In this document: positions 33,289-44,924 of the stretch, piece by piece
Layout of the letters: every line of letters begins with the position of its first letter
Numbering within the stretch: position 1 is the first letter of the stretch
From: Cercophora sp. LCS_1
Taxonomy: Eukaryota; Ascomycota; Sordariomycetes; Sordariales; Lasiosphaeriaceae
Assembly (NCBI GenBank): GCA_036250225.1
Contig: JAPZLL010000013.1
Coordinates: 744,001-808,000 of the forward strand
DNA: 64,000 nucleotides
Direction of reading: 5' to 3'
The notes under the pieces: model-generated
The model's database searches: none
The model's input: only the letters and a program-made list of their open reading frames with translations
Told to the model about the DNA's origin: nothing
Program-made: the position numbers and the translations under genes

Positions 33289-35991
33289 ATGGCATCAGAC
33301 GTGAGCACCTCAATGACATTTCATCCGTTCTCCTCTGACACAACAACACTATTCTAGGCTCTTCGGTTGTCTACCTTGGAGCAGAGGTACATTCAGTTGC
33401 TGGAGCAGAGAATAGCGGATCTCGAGACAAAGGTCTCACCTCAACAAGTTGCTGAAGCAAAACCTCAGGTGCCACCTCTCAACCCAGCATTTCTCGCCGT
33501 TCAAACCTGATCCCTCCAAGCAGCCAACGAGTGGCGCTGAGGCCGCCGGTCCACTACAGCCCAAAAGCACCACGGTGGGGTAATCTCCCGCTATCTCTCA
33601 CATGCATCTCACTGACGTATTCAAGACCACCGAGACCCAAACCCAAACTGAGGATGAAGGAAAGGACCCCTACAAAGACATCCGTCACTTGGTGGTGCTG
33701 AACGCACTGGACCAGGACACGGGGGAATACATCGACAGGCTTCCAGCAGCAGCCCCCAAGCCAGCCAAGGAAACAGCCAAGTCCAACCGTGCCTTCACCT
33801 TCCGCAAGTTCATGCGGACACAGGCAATTAGAGGCGAAGAAGTTGTGCGCTCCAACGGCTCTGAAGTTGACATTCAATCTGAGCCACTTCAAAAGCTCCT
33901 TGCCAAGGCCACGGGCAAGTTCGTCGCCGCCAGCAAGATTACCCAGCTTGATTCTCCCTTCCAGAACCTCATCTGGTCCTGGGACGAAGCCGAAGCACTG
34001 ACGAAGCCGCGTGAGACCGACACCGACGATGACAAACAGGCTCGCATTGACCTCAAAGCCCTCATGGACCTCATCTCCAAGTCCTCTGGCGATGAGTCCC
34101 TCGATCGCTATTTCCGTAGCAAACAATCGATGAGGGAAAGCCGCACCGTCACCTTTGACGCCCTGTGGACCCTCTTCCCCAAGGGGTCTCTCATTCTCTC
34201 CCGGCCCTTCTTGAACCTCGACCAAGTGTTTCGCGTGCAATCCTGCCGCATCCCCAACATGGAAGACACGAACCCTTCCCTCAACGTCATAGCCTACAGC
34301 TGTGAGTTGCATCCATACCGGAACTCCAGACACATAAAACTAATGTCACCCTTGTAGATGACTGGGATGGCACATCTTTCAACCGGGTGCCTTATATGCT
34401 CACAATCAACTCTTTCACCGACAAAAAGGGCATCTTTGAGCTCCCCTTCTACCCCCTGAGCGAACACCGCAACGTGAACAGAATCCCGAACCTCTTCGAC
34501 GACGAGCCCGACCCGGCCACGGACGACGCAGTCAAGGACGTCGAAGAGCTCAAAGCCAAACTCATCGCCCGCGGTAAGAAGTGCTACGAGTACTGTGTCG
34601 CCGAGAAGGGACACCAGACCTTTCGCTACGAAGGGGAGGCTTTCCACCAGCAAGGCGGCGGCATCTTCCGCGCAGACTCGTACGATGACGACTCGGATTC
34701 GATTTCGGGTAGCTTTGGCCGCAGTTACAGCGGAGCGGACGAGCAAGTGTCCACGGCCGAGTGGACGTCTTATCTCAAGGGAGTGGTGGTCATTGACTTT
34801 AACTCGTACTTTGAGTACCAGCCCTCCTCGGTCCCCCTGTTGGGGAACCTAATGGAGTACGAAGGGCCCAAGGAGTGCAGCTGCAACGAGTGTAAGCAGA
34901 GTTTCGAGGAGATCTTTCGGTATAGCTGGGACGGATCGAATAAACGGCGCCGGACGCCGTTGACCGACGAGCAGTACATGATGCTTCCACCGAGGGTTCT
35001 GGGTTACGCCCTCGCGCAGAAACAGTGGGTGCAGCTGCAGGTTGATCTGGTCAAGAGACCTGGCGCTGCGGACACGACCAATTTCAACGACAAGTTGATT
35101 CTGGGAGAGGATAACAAGGCGTTGATCAAGCGCGCTGTCTTGGCACATGGGAAGGCGAATATCACGGATTATATCCCTGGCAAAGGAAAGGGACTCGTGA
35201 TCTTGCTTTGGGGTGTTCCAGGGGTGGGAAAAACGTTGACGGCTGAGAGCGTGGCTGCGCTAGCGGGGAAGCCCCTGTTCAGTATCGGGGTTTCGGATAT
35301 CGGGACGCAGAGCACAAGGGTCGAGGCCAATTTGCAGAGGGTATTTGCTCTCGCGGGGCAGTGGCAGGCTGTGTTATTGTTGTAAGTCCTCGGTCTCCCC
35401 ATGGCCACGTTGCAAAACAAAACTGATGTGATATGCCACAGCGATGAAGCCGATGTCTTCCTGGAGGCACGCGACGCCCGCGGCTCTGACATGCAGCGGA
35501 ACACCATGGTCTCGGTCCTGCTTCGGATTCTGGAATACTATGACGGGATCCTGATCCTCACCACCAATCGTCTCAAGACATTTGATATCGCCGTCCAGAG
35601 TCGTATCCGTAAGCATCCCGAATACGTGCAAACTCGGTGGTCACCCTAACGAGGTTGTTTAGATATTGCCATTGAGTATAACGACCTCGATCAAGTGCAG
35701 CGGGAGAAAATATTCACCGAGTTCCTGAACCAACTCAAGAGCAAGAACCTTGTCGAGGAGTATGGTGGGTGTTTGGAATGGGTCAAGGAAGACGGATGTA
35801 CCAAGGACTTCAACGGGAGGCAGATCCGAAACGTTGTTTCAACGGCCATGGGCCTTGCCCATGCCGAGAAGAAGGGACTTTGCAGGAGGCATTTGATCGC
35901 TGTTTCGCGCAACACTGAGACGTTCAAGAGGGCTTTGTCTGATCAAGAAGCTATTTTTAGGAATGCGCAGATTAGGCCGCAGTATCGTTAG
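33289..35991 (+). CDS. DUF7025-type AAA+ ATPase
   Basis: Exons 33289-33300, 33358-33468, 33521-33574, 33626-34301, 34358-35381, 35442-35608 and 35663-35991 close to 790 aa. A tiny first exon (MASD) leads to a coiled coil (LEQRYIQLLEQRIADLE). The middle is a DUF7025-like domain with YDWDGTSFNRV and KGVVVIDFNSYFEY. The AAA core has Walker A GVPGVGKTLTAES (about 569), Walker B VLLFDEADVFLE (about 626, with Phe where Leu is usual) and sensor LTTNRLKTFD. The SRIH turn follows, and the lid contains FNGRQIRNVVSTAMGLA. All catalytic elements are present, so it should hydrolyse ATP as an oligomeric remodelling ATPase. Substrate and location are unknown for this fungal family. A relic relative lies at 11330-12490. 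Confidence 0.9.
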
Positions 35992-36173
35992 CATAGCTAG
36001 GTACTTTGTGTAACTACTCAAGCGTGCTTGCTTATTTCCATTTGTTGTATGGCTTCCTGTGGCCGTAGGCTGCAAAACAAAAGTTGTTGGGATGATTGAA
36101 GCCCTAGAAGCCCCGGGGCTGGCAGTAGGGTTTTGGTGGCTTTTAAAAGTCACAATAAAAGATAAGAGGCCAG

Positions 36174-36614
36174 ATGAGTTACACCATTACGGCGGTAAGT
36201 AGGTGTGAGGCTTTCCACATCTATAAAATGGCCAAAAAATCTAGAAGGGGTTTCTTTCCCACGGATGGGGAGGATGTTGATGAAACGGACACGGCGCCGG
36301 TCATAGTCCGCAAGGACTTTCTGGAGGTCCTGGGGAGAGACCTTAAGACCCTAGTGTCGGGAAGCAGAGAAAAACTTCCCAGATTGCGTTGGGTGGAGCT
36401 CGTCCTACCTAGGGGTGGTTGTATGCCCGAAAAATGGGTGTCTCCTCTTGGGACTAGGAGGGTGGTGAAAACTGTACACGGGCGGTACAGCCTTGGCGGG
36501 TCGACTATTTGGCGTTGGGTCACCGATCAAGCGGCAATCAAGTCGGAGCCGGGTTTACTCAAGATACCGAGGTTGTCGCAGCAAATAGGTGTCCCGTTCA
36601 AACCGCCACATTAG
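36174..36614 (+). CDS. Small hypothetical protein
   Basis: A 146-codon frame; an internal ATG gives MAKKSRRGFFPTDGEDVDET. The segment DFLEVLGRDLKTLVSGSREK and LRWVELVLPRG looks protein-like, but there is no domain, and the region is squeezed between the AAA gene and the convergent F-box relic, whose last codons it overlaps antisense. It may be noncoding. Confidence 0.3.
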   Translation: MSYTITAVSRCEAFHIYKMAKKSRRGFFPTDGEDVDETDTAPVIVRKDFLEVLGRDLKTLVSGSREKLPRLRWVELVLPRGGCMPEKWVSPLGTRRVVKTVHGRYSLGGSTIWRWVTDQAAIKSEPGLLKIPRLSQQIGVPFKPPH

Positions 36615-37167
36615 CCAGGTGCTTGCACAATACAACATGAGCCCCCAGCCTGGTTGTCGCCCCCCAGGCGAGGTTAGCGGGATTTGAGACGTCGCCGAAA
36701 CATCGACTCAGGTGGGCGTGGGCGGCGGCGTGGGCCTTGGGATCCTGCACGATATCGGCAATGATGGACTCGGATTCGGCTTCCGAGAGATCACCGAGGT
36801 GGCTGTAAAAGAGAGGCGTGGCGATCCAGAGGACGCGGACATTTTTGGCGAGCTCGTCGACGCGGGAGATGGTGCGGAGGAAGTAAAATACAGACCGAAG
36901 ATTTTCGAGGACAACTGCCTGATAGAGGCACGTCTTGGCGTGTTTGGAAAACCTCTTGCTGCATTTGGTGACGTCGACAAGTGCGTGCCGGGAGACAACC
37001 GCGTCGGGGTCAGAGACGTAGATTCCGGGATACCACTACACTTTGGTGTTTTCGATTTTCCTGAAGTGTGTGGCGGGAACCTCGACTGGTGTGGTGTAAC
37101 TTCCAGTTGGTCCAGAAAGATGGGAGAATATTTGGAGGAGAATCTCGTCCGGTAGGTGTGGCGTCAT
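36598..37167 (-). pseudogene. F-box protein interrupted by one in-frame TAG
   Basis: From the ATG at 37167 the frame begins MTPHLPDEILLQIFSHLSG, a clear F-box. It is uninterrupted to 36598 apart from a single TAG at 37036-37038 (codon 44). The continuation after the stop is strongly protein-like, for example HALVDVTKCSKRFSKHAKTC and SVFYFLRTISRVDELAKNVR, and stays in the same frame to a natural stop at 189 codons. No intron that removes the TAG and keeps frame was found. A CAG-to-TAG change (CpA to TpA, the direction of repeat-induced point mutation) would explain it. Intact F-box proteins recruit substrates to SCF ubiquitin ligase. An assembly error is possible. Confidence 0.65.
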
Positions 37168-37767
37168 TTTGACAATCTTGACGGGTGAGCAGTGGTTGTG
37201 TGCTGTTGTCTCGGCCAGGACGCGGAGAGATGGCGCAGCTGGTGCTGGGCGAAAAATCCGTCTGCAGACGCAAAACTTCGAGACTGCTCCGGCGGTCAAT
37301 TATATGGATCGATGCGGTGACCCATTCGGTACTTTTGCTGTGCACTCAGCAAAGTTTACCTCACCAATGAGCTTTTTTAGCGTTTCGCTCGCTTGTGAGG
37401 TCAGACGCCGAAAGCATGACGAAGAGTTGACCTCTATCCGACCTTACCATGGAAGGCGAAACCCAACCTGGTGCCACTTCGCCGATTCCCCCCCTGCAGC
37501 TTCGACTTAAACTACAGCTCCTCCTCCACTCTGAGCAAATGTCACTTGATATCTCCCTCTTGTCCTCCTGCGAGGGGTGCATCAGGTGATTGTCAACAGT
37601 GCCAGTGAAAATTCCTCATTAAATGACATGTATCCTTCATGCCCAGCTTAATCGTCTATATACAAAAGCAAAAGTTTGAAGAAACCCCACGCACCACAGG
37701 CCCCGTGTTTTCATGCTCGGTGTCCCAACAGAACATCTAGTGTTTGACCTGATGCCGAACGGTCTCC
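37168..37767. other. Intergenic, no gene seen
   Basis: Holds the F-box promoter and the 3' flank of the beta-propeller gene; frames here are featureless. Confidence 0.5.
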
Positions 37768-38958
37768 TTAGGCCTCTTGGTCATAGATTGTAGGGTCTGT
37801 AAGAGCTTGGGCCGGTAGCCACTGCCCAGCAACCGTGTTGTTGTAAGAGAGCTGGGCCAGCGTGAACGTATGTAGCTCAGACACCATGACCGTAGAATCC
37901 AGAGTCACGATGCGGTGCGCCCAGGCGTTCTGCGTGGGCAATGCAATGTACTCTTCCCCGCTAACTTCCGTGATGGCGTCATTGAACGTCACGCGGATTA
38001 GGGCGTCGGCCGAGGCATTGCTGAGCAGAGTTGTGGAGAGCAACCACAGAGCCGGACCGTCGGCATTCGAGGCGTCGGCAAGATGAAGCAGAGCTGCATT
38101 GGTACCGAGCAGCGGCGCCTGGAGAGTAAAGAACTGAAGCTCACCGGTGGTGTCGATACGACCAAACGTACCGGTACCACCGGTGGAGTTCCCTGCGAGG
38201 ACAAACCACAGACCGCTCAAAGGACCGGAAGCTGTGGTCATGCCGACGGGGTTGTTGCCGACAGCTGGGGGAATTGGCAACTGTTTGGTCTCGCCATTGG
38301 TGACATTGATGCTCATGATGGACGATGTAGCATCCTGGGTAACGTAGATCAGTCGCGAAGTCGGCTCCTCCTGGATAAAGACCGGGCTGTTGCTGCACGG
38401 GTACAAGACGGTGTCGGTGGTGTTGTCAACGTCTGCCGAGAAAGCGTAGTATTCGTCAGTCTGCGGAGAGGCAACCTTGAGCCCGGTCCAGACGCGGTTG
38501 CCGATCTCGAAGATGCTGTGAGGGCCGTTCCCTGGCTCCGGGATGTCAATGGTCTTGTTGATGACTGGGACTGCCGAGAGGGTTTGGCCGGGGTCTACGA
38601 GTAGCAGCCGGTTCTCGGACTGAAGCGACATCCACATCAGGCCGGGGAATTTCGCGGAGGGCCAGATGCCGTGGAGTCCAGACGTGCTGCTCTCCCCCAT
38701 GGGGAATGACTGATACGCGATGGGTTCCTCGGTGACTGGGTCCAACTCGACCTTGATGAGCTTGCTGTTGGACATTTGCGATACCAACAAGAAGTTCGAG
38801 CCAGGCACATGGGCGATTTCATGCGTCTGGGCGGCTACTGGCAGCAAGTATTCGGTGACGCGGCGGCTGACGAGCGAACGAACAGGCTCCTGGGCCAACG
38901 CGGTGCCAGCGTTGAGCACCAGGGCGACAGCGAGAGACTGAAGAATGTTGGACAACAT
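37768..38958 (-). CDS. Secreted beta-propeller protein (Vgb/SMP-30-like)
   Basis: A single-exon protein of 396 aa with a typical signal peptide (SLAVALVLNAGTALA, cleavage near 22). The mature part repeats short beta-rich units with recurring patterns such as HEIAHVPGSNFLLVSQM, GLHGIWPSAKFPGLMWMS, GPHSIFEIGNRVWTGL and NPVGMTTASGPLSGLWFV. These are reminiscent of virginiamycin-B-lyase/SMP-30-type propellers, in which each blade has a G-I/W motif. Several NxT/S sites fit a glycosylated extracellular protein. A lactonase or lyase activity is possible but active-site residues cannot be placed by eye. It is divergent from the ABC transporter, with 734 bp between starts. Confidence 0.8.
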   Translation of the reverse strand: MLSNILQSLAVALVLNAGTALAQEPVRSLVSRRVTEYLLPVAAQTHEIAHVPGSNFLLVSQMSNSKLIKVELDPVTEEPIAYQSFPMGESSTSGLHGIWPSAKFPGLMWMSLQSENRLLLVDPGQTLSAVPVINKTIDIPEPGNGPHSIFEIGNRVWTGLKVASPQTDEYYAFSADVDNTTDTVLYPCSNSPVFIQEEPTSRLIYVTQDATSSIMSINVTNGETKQLPIPPAVGNNPVGMTTASGPLSGLWFVLAGNSTGGTGTFGRIDTTGELQFFTLQAPLLGTNAALLHLADASNADGPALWLLSTTLLSNASADALIRVTFNDAITEVSGEEYIALPTQNAWAHRIVTLDSTVMVSELHTFTLAQLSYNNTVAGQWLPAQALTDPTIYDQEA

Positions 38959-39692
38959 GATGACTGCCGCACAGTATGTTCTCGGAGGTACTGGGACAGC
39001 GAGGTGCCGTTACTGCTGGGGCATCGTGACTCCTTATATCGTTTGCCCTCGTAGCTCAAGTCCTGCACGTTGACGTCTCCGCGCTGCCAGGGCGGACATT
39101 GTGACTGGACATCTCGCCGGCCTTCCGCCGTGGCCTGTCGAGAGCGTGCGCATCTGTTGGACACCAGAGGACGCTAACAATATTTCGCCGCGAAGTCACG
39201 CGCCCCCGCCAATTGGCAGCGCAGCTTCTGCAGATCACCACCAATCTCAGATTTTTTCGGCATGGCGATCTGCGCCCAAGCATCATTAGTTCACAGCCAC
39301 CAAGCGGTCGGGGAGGAACCACGTATGCACACTATTCTGTGCTCTAGCTAGGCCCACCCAAGGCGGCTGCATGATGTGCGATGTGTAAGTTGGAATGCAA
39401 CTTGTTCGGAAGAAGCCGATCCGACGGGATGGAGGACGACAGTGATAACGTGACTTCATTGCTTGGCGGTCCGATTTGGAAGCTGCGCTGTGAGGTCGAG
39501 TGCTCGTTGGCCAAAAAGGTGGCCGGCGTGGAAGGTGCTCCGCACCTGTGGCTTGCAATGGTGGTTGAAGCGGAAAAATGCTGCGGCACAGTTCTTGCCG
39601 CGTGAGTCAGGAACTGCCAAACTGCCGGTACTTGAGCTGTGTCGTTGCACGAAATCGTAAGTTTGGAATTTGCACCATGTCAGTGTTTGGAA
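38959..39692. promoter_or_regulatory. Divergent intergenic region, propeller gene and ABC transporter
   Basis: 734 bp with no coding content I can support; both promoters should lie here. No specific site recognised. Confidence 0.5.
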
Positions 39693-42600
39693 ATGGCTTC
39701 GCAGTGCCCTGGATCCGCAGACAACTCCTACGGGCCCGTCACAAGTGACGATTGTCGCGATGGATTCGACTTTACCTTGCTCTTTGAGCAAACTGTTCTT
39801 GGCATCCTACCCGCTCTTGCGTTCCTCGTCGCCGTTCCTGCACGGTTGATGTTGCTGTCGCGGAAGAGGAGCAAGACAATTCTCGATCGTCCTCGGGGCG
39901 TAAAGCTGGTACGTCACCCTTTTCCCTCATTAAGTGGTCGGGTTATTGACATGCGCGATACAGACGGCTGCAATATCGTTTTTCGTTGTCCAACTTGCGC
40001 TCTTGGTGCTTTGGAACCAAGAGAGGACAACAAGGATAACGATCGCATATGCCACAGTTAACCTTGCTGTTGCCGCTGAGGTTGTCGCGTTAACCTGGAT
40101 CGAGGATGTGAGATCGGTCAGACCATCTTCTTTGCTCATCGCATATCTACTATTCGGCATTCTCTTCGACATTGCCCAAGCTCGGACTCTCTGGCTTCGA
40201 CAAACCGCCACCAGGACCTTGCCAGCAGTTTTCACAACCAGCATTGGTATCAAGCTTGCACTTTTGCTCCTTGAGGGACGAGGGAAAAGGAGCTACTTGA
40301 GAGAGGAGTATCAACATCTTCCCCCAGAGTCGACTAGTAGTGTCATCAACCGTAGTTTTCTTTGGTGGGCCAACAGATTGTTCCGCAAGGGCCTGAACGC
40401 TATCTTGACGACCGACGATTTATATGACCTCGATCCGAGACTCAAGACTGCCGGCCTAAGTGAAGCGGTGATCGCGGCTTGGACTCAACGCAGGACGCCG
40501 GAGCGACGGTTTGAATTTGCATGGGCCGTGTCGAGGGCATTATGGAGGCCGTTTCTCGCCGCGGTATTCCCACGGATATGCCTCATCGGCTTCACTTTTG
40601 CTCAACCGTTTCTCATCTTCCGTGTCATTGACCTCCTTTCTGGGCCACAGGATCAGAGAAACAAGAACAGAGGATACGGGCTCATTGGCGCTGCTGCTCT
40701 AATCTATCTCGGTCTGGCTGTCTCATCGCTGCACTACAAGCAAGCCATTTACAGATTTGTCACCATGTTTCGTGGGGCATCTGTTTCTCTCATCTACAAT
40801 CACACTCTCGCCATCCAAGACTGTTTGTATGATGAGGCGGCAGCTGTGACACTTATGAGCACCGATGTCGACGGCACTGTGATGACTTTGGTAAACTTGA
40901 ACGAGTGCTGGGCGCGCATGGTGGAGGTCATTGTCGGGGTTGTATTGTTGGCTCGCCAGCTTGGTTGGGTCTCCGTGATTCCGGTCATCGTTGTCATATG
41001 TAGGTCGCTTTCATCTTTGCTGTTCAGTCGTACTAGAGGGTTGACATCTACTGCAGTATCATTTCTCGGGGCCACTCAGATCTCGAAAGCCATCGGGCCA
41101 AGACAGCGGGTGTGGATCGATGCCGTGCAGAAACGCATCGCCATTACTAGCTCGGTGTTGGCTGATATGAAGAGCGTCAAGATGATGGGTCTGAGTCGAC
41201 TGCTCACCTCTATCGTTCAAGAGCAACGAATCGAAGAGACTAACCGCATGGCCGGTTTTCGATGGTGCAACCTCTGGCAAAACGTCGTGCAAAACCTGCC
41301 CTACATCCTGGCTCCCGCTCTCACTTTCACAGTGTACGCAGCGCAAGCGGCGGCCCAGGGGAAGGCGTCTTTCAGCACCACCCAGGCATTCACGAGTTTG
41401 TCCATCATCACCCTCCTCACCGACCCAGCCGCCAAGCTCCTGAGCGCCATTCCAAACACAGCATCCAGTATTGGGTGCTTCGATCGCATTCAAGAGTTTC
41501 TCGTATCCAACAAGAGGGAAGATCGCAGGCAAACAAACAACGCGAGCGGCCTACCGCCATCGAGCACCTTGCCGGCCATCCTGGCAGACAACGTCGATCT
41601 TAGACCGCATCCTCCAACCCGCGTTCTACTCAAATCGCTCACTTTTACTGTCCCGCGAGGAGCGCTCTCCATGATCATCGGTCCGGTGGGATCGGGAAAA
41701 TCGACGCTTCTAAGGGCGATCCTCGGGGAGGTCCCTCCTGAAAATGGGGCGATAACCGTTTGCAGCACGCGCATCTCCTACTGCGCACAAGTACCATGGC
41801 TCCCAAATAAGACAATACAGCAAGCAATATGCGGCCCATCAGTTTCCGACGGCCTTGACTTTGACCACGAATGGTACCAGACAGTCATCGAAGCATGCGA
41901 TCTAAGTCGTGACTTCAGCAACTTTGCCGAGGGGGACCACACCCGCATCGGAAGTGGCGGCGCCGTCTTGAGTGGTGGCCAGAGACACCGGGTCGCTCTT
42001 GCGCGGGCTCTCTATGCCCGCGCCGAAATCTCACTGCTTGACGATATTCTCAGCGCTTTGGATGCGAATACCAAGCGCATCGTAGTGGAGCGTGTCTTCG
42101 GGAAGACCGGTCTCCTGAGAAAAATAGGCACAACCTGTCTACTCGCCACGCACTCAGCTGAGTATTTGAGCTATGCCGATACGATCTATCTCATCGCCGA
42201 TGGTGGGATCAAACATCAAGCGACCTACGACCAGGCAGTTCGTGAAGGGATCATCGCCGCGGTTTCCACTTGGGGCAATGTTGAGAAGACAAACGTCGAG
42301 AGTGAGGCAGATCACACCAAGTCCGAGTCTAAGGAAGCCGCAAATGTCTCGGATGGGACGGATGAACTTGCGGATCTCACAAGAGCGACTGGAGACTTTG
42401 CGGTTTATGGATATTATTTCCGATCCGTTGGGTGGCTGTACATGGCCATCTTTGTTGGCTCGGTTCTCTTGAATGTCTTTTGTGAGACCTTCAGCATTAT
42501 TTGGTTGAAGTGGTGGACAGATATTGAGGGCCAGCAGATTATGCTTTACATCAGCATCTTCCTTGCACTGGCTTTAATGACGGTGGTAGGGCTGTTTGGC

Positions 42601-44243
42601 TATATTTGGTGAGTAGACCGACGTTCTGCTGTTCATCGGCTGACCCAAAAAAGGGCGATGAACATTCTCATCACACCGTCCACTGCACGGAGTTTCCACG
42701 CTGTGCTATTGGAAACAGTTATGAGGTCGGTTAGCCTACTCCGTCATAGACATCGACTAATTAACATGTCGCAGAGCACCGCAGCTGTTCTTCTCAGTCA
42801 CAGACACCGGCACAATCCTCAATCGGTTTAGCCAAGACATGACCCTCATCGAGGGCTCCCTGCCGACTGGTGTTCTCGTTACTGTCTCAAGTGCGTGTCG
42901 TAACACCTCATATTGTGGAACTCAAGCTGACTCGCCTAGACTTTTTTATGTCGATTGCGTCAGCTGCACTGGTAGCAACCGGTTCATCTTACATGGCAGT
43001 CAGTGTCCCGTTTCTGATCGGTACCATCATCGTTCTTCAGCACGTCTACCTGCGCACGTCTCGGCAGCTCCGCCTTCTCGATCTCGAGGCCAAAAGTCCT
43101 TTATACACGCACTTCCTCGAGACACTGAACGGACTAGCAACCATACGCGCAATTTCATGGGACCAAAGGTTCAAGGAAGAGAACCACAGACTTCTCGATA
43201 TCTCCCAGCGGCCATACTACCTGCTCCACTGTGTCCAGAGGTGGCTGGGTCTAGTGCTGGATCTCATCGTCGGTGCCGAGGCTGTCTTGGTCGTAGGTCT
43301 TGCCGTAGGTCTACGATCATCCACACAGCCTGGTCTTTTGGGTGTATCACTGAACCATATCCTCTCCTTGAGCGGGAATCTCGCCTCCTTGGTGTCAGGC
43401 TGGACACTCTTTGAGACATCGCTCGGTGCGATTGCTCGTCTGAAGAGCTTTGAAGCAACGATCAAGCCAGAGGATAAGCCAGGTGAGACGTCTGAGCCGC
43501 CCCCCGGCTGGCCAGCCCATGGGAGCATCGAATTTAGCAACGTCACGGCTTCTCACAACCCAACGGCCGTTGGCATACGTGACGTGAGCCTGGAGGTTAA
43601 GTCTGGTCAGAAGGTCGGCATTTGTGGACGCACCGGAAGCGGAAAGTCGTCTCTCATTGCTACTATCCTCCGGCTTCTGGAAATCGACAGTGGGGCAATT
43701 AAGGTGGATGGCGTCGACCTTGCAACGATCCCGCGTGATATCATTCGAGACAGGCTCATCGCAATTCCACAAGACCCGCTCATCCTGGCCGGCTTTTCTG
43801 TCAGGCTTAATGTCGACCCAAGGAAAGCCAACTCGGATGAGGAGATCATTGCGGCCCTGCAGCGCGTCGGGTTGTGGTCTGTCCTTTGTGACCGCCCTGG
43901 TGTTCTCGATGCTGAAATGACGGGTGACTTTCTCTCGAGGGGACAGCAACAGCTGTTTGCCTTGGCGAGAGCCATTCTCGGGAAGAGAGGAAGGGAGCGG
44001 GGCATCGTGTTACTCGATGAGATGATGAGCTCAGTGGATATGGACACGGACGCCGTCATGCAGTGCGTGCTGAAGGAGGATTTCACCGAGTGGACGACCA
44101 TTACCGTTGCGCATCGGTTGGAGAGTATCATGACCTCGGATATGGTAATTGTCATGGAAGACGGGAGGGTAGCGGAAGTTGGCGAACCGAACATGTTGAT
44201 GGCGAATGAGAGTAGGTTCAAGTCGTTGGCTGGCGGAAGATAA
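39693..44243 (+). CDS. Full-length ABCC (MRP-type) ABC transporter
   Basis: Exons 39693-39908, 39964-40999, 41057-42608, 42654-42725, 42775-42890 and 42940-44243 give 1431 aa. The 57-nt intron at 41000 is a multiple of three with no stop, so its removal is inferred from the better join (VVI-L-SFLGATQ). Architecture is TMD0-like N-terminal helices, TMD1, NBD1, TMD2, NBD2. NBD1 has GPVGSGKSTLL (about 625), LSGGQRHRVALARAL (about 720) and SLLDDILSALD, with Asp replacing the catalytic Glu, the usual ABCC asymmetry. NBD2 has GRTGSGKSSLI (about 1225), LSRGQQQLFALARA and VLLDEMMSSVD with Glu. It should export organic anions, conjugates or metabolites across the plasma or vacuolar membrane. Exon 1 start has alternatives (39639). 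Confidence 0.93.
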
Positions 44244-44720
44244 CAATACCAGAGCAGCATATCTAGGTAGCTACTGTGAATTGAGGATTTTCAACCGCCG
44301 TAGGTGACGATCGCAGAAACAAGACAAAGGAAAAACCCCATAGCGCTGGTGATAAATAGGGACATATCCAATCTCCGACAAAAAGAAATGGAAGAGAAAG
44401 TGGCCTCAACCCAAATAACGAGCCTAGTTTCTACACATGTAAGAATAAATACTGTCATTGAACCGATCCGGCACCTCCTCGATCTTGCCTTGGCCAAGAA
44501 AGTAATCCCCGTTGCAGTCCACATTCCTGTCCACCAATCATCAGCACCAGACCACATCAAGGATGGAGAGAGAGGCATACGCCCAAAAGCTGCACTGGTG
44601 ATTCATGGTACTTATGGAGCTGGTAGTCCCGTTGAATCTCACGACGTTGTCTATGTACCAAGTTTGCATCAGCCAAATATTTGCACGCATGGCGGGTGTG
44701 TAGGTAATTTCTGTACGTTG
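44244..44720. other. Intergenic; possible downstream exon of the small secreted gene
   Basis: Contains an open minus-strand frame (44557-44748) with CKYLADANLVHRQRREIQ that might be an exon of the small secreted gene at 44721-44924, but no splice keeps both in frame. Otherwise nothing is seen. Confidence 0.35.
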
Positions 44721-44924
44721 TCATAACAGGACTAACAACATACAGCACTGGTAGAACTTGGCCTCAAACAGGTTGCAAGTCTGGAGCATGCCGTCCATGC
44801 ACATCCATATGTAGGGGGTGTTGTCGTCGCCGACGACTTGCGGGGTGACTTCGTCTGTGGTGGTCGGGAGGGACTTGGTTTTGGAGGTGAGTGCGAGGAG
44901 GGCGAATAGGAGGGAGGTTTTCAT
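44721..44924 (-). CDS. Small secreted protein, possibly incomplete
   Basis: From the ATG at 44924 the frame encodes 67 residues: a signal peptide (MKTSLLFALLALTSKTKS) then a short mature part with WMCMDGMLQTC and FYQCC, four clustered cysteines. The unspliced frame ends in a hydrophobic run. A GTATGT donor just after the FYQC codons suggests a further exon, which I could not fix in frame. It is a candidate effector-type protein with no known family. Confidence 0.45.
   Translation of the reverse strand: MKTSLLFALLALTSKTKSLPTTTDEVTPQVVGDDNTPYIWMCMDGMLQTCNLFEAKFYQCCMLLVLL

Noticed and set aside
33554..34333. 259-codon antisense frame over the AAA ATPase
   Set aside because: It mirrors the coding strand of a clear gene and its translation is Gly/Val-rich without a domain.
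40991..41060. Reading the ABC transporter through without the 57-nt intron
   Set aside because: The insert would break a conserved TMD1 helix while clean GT-AG signals remove it in frame; still needs transcript proof.
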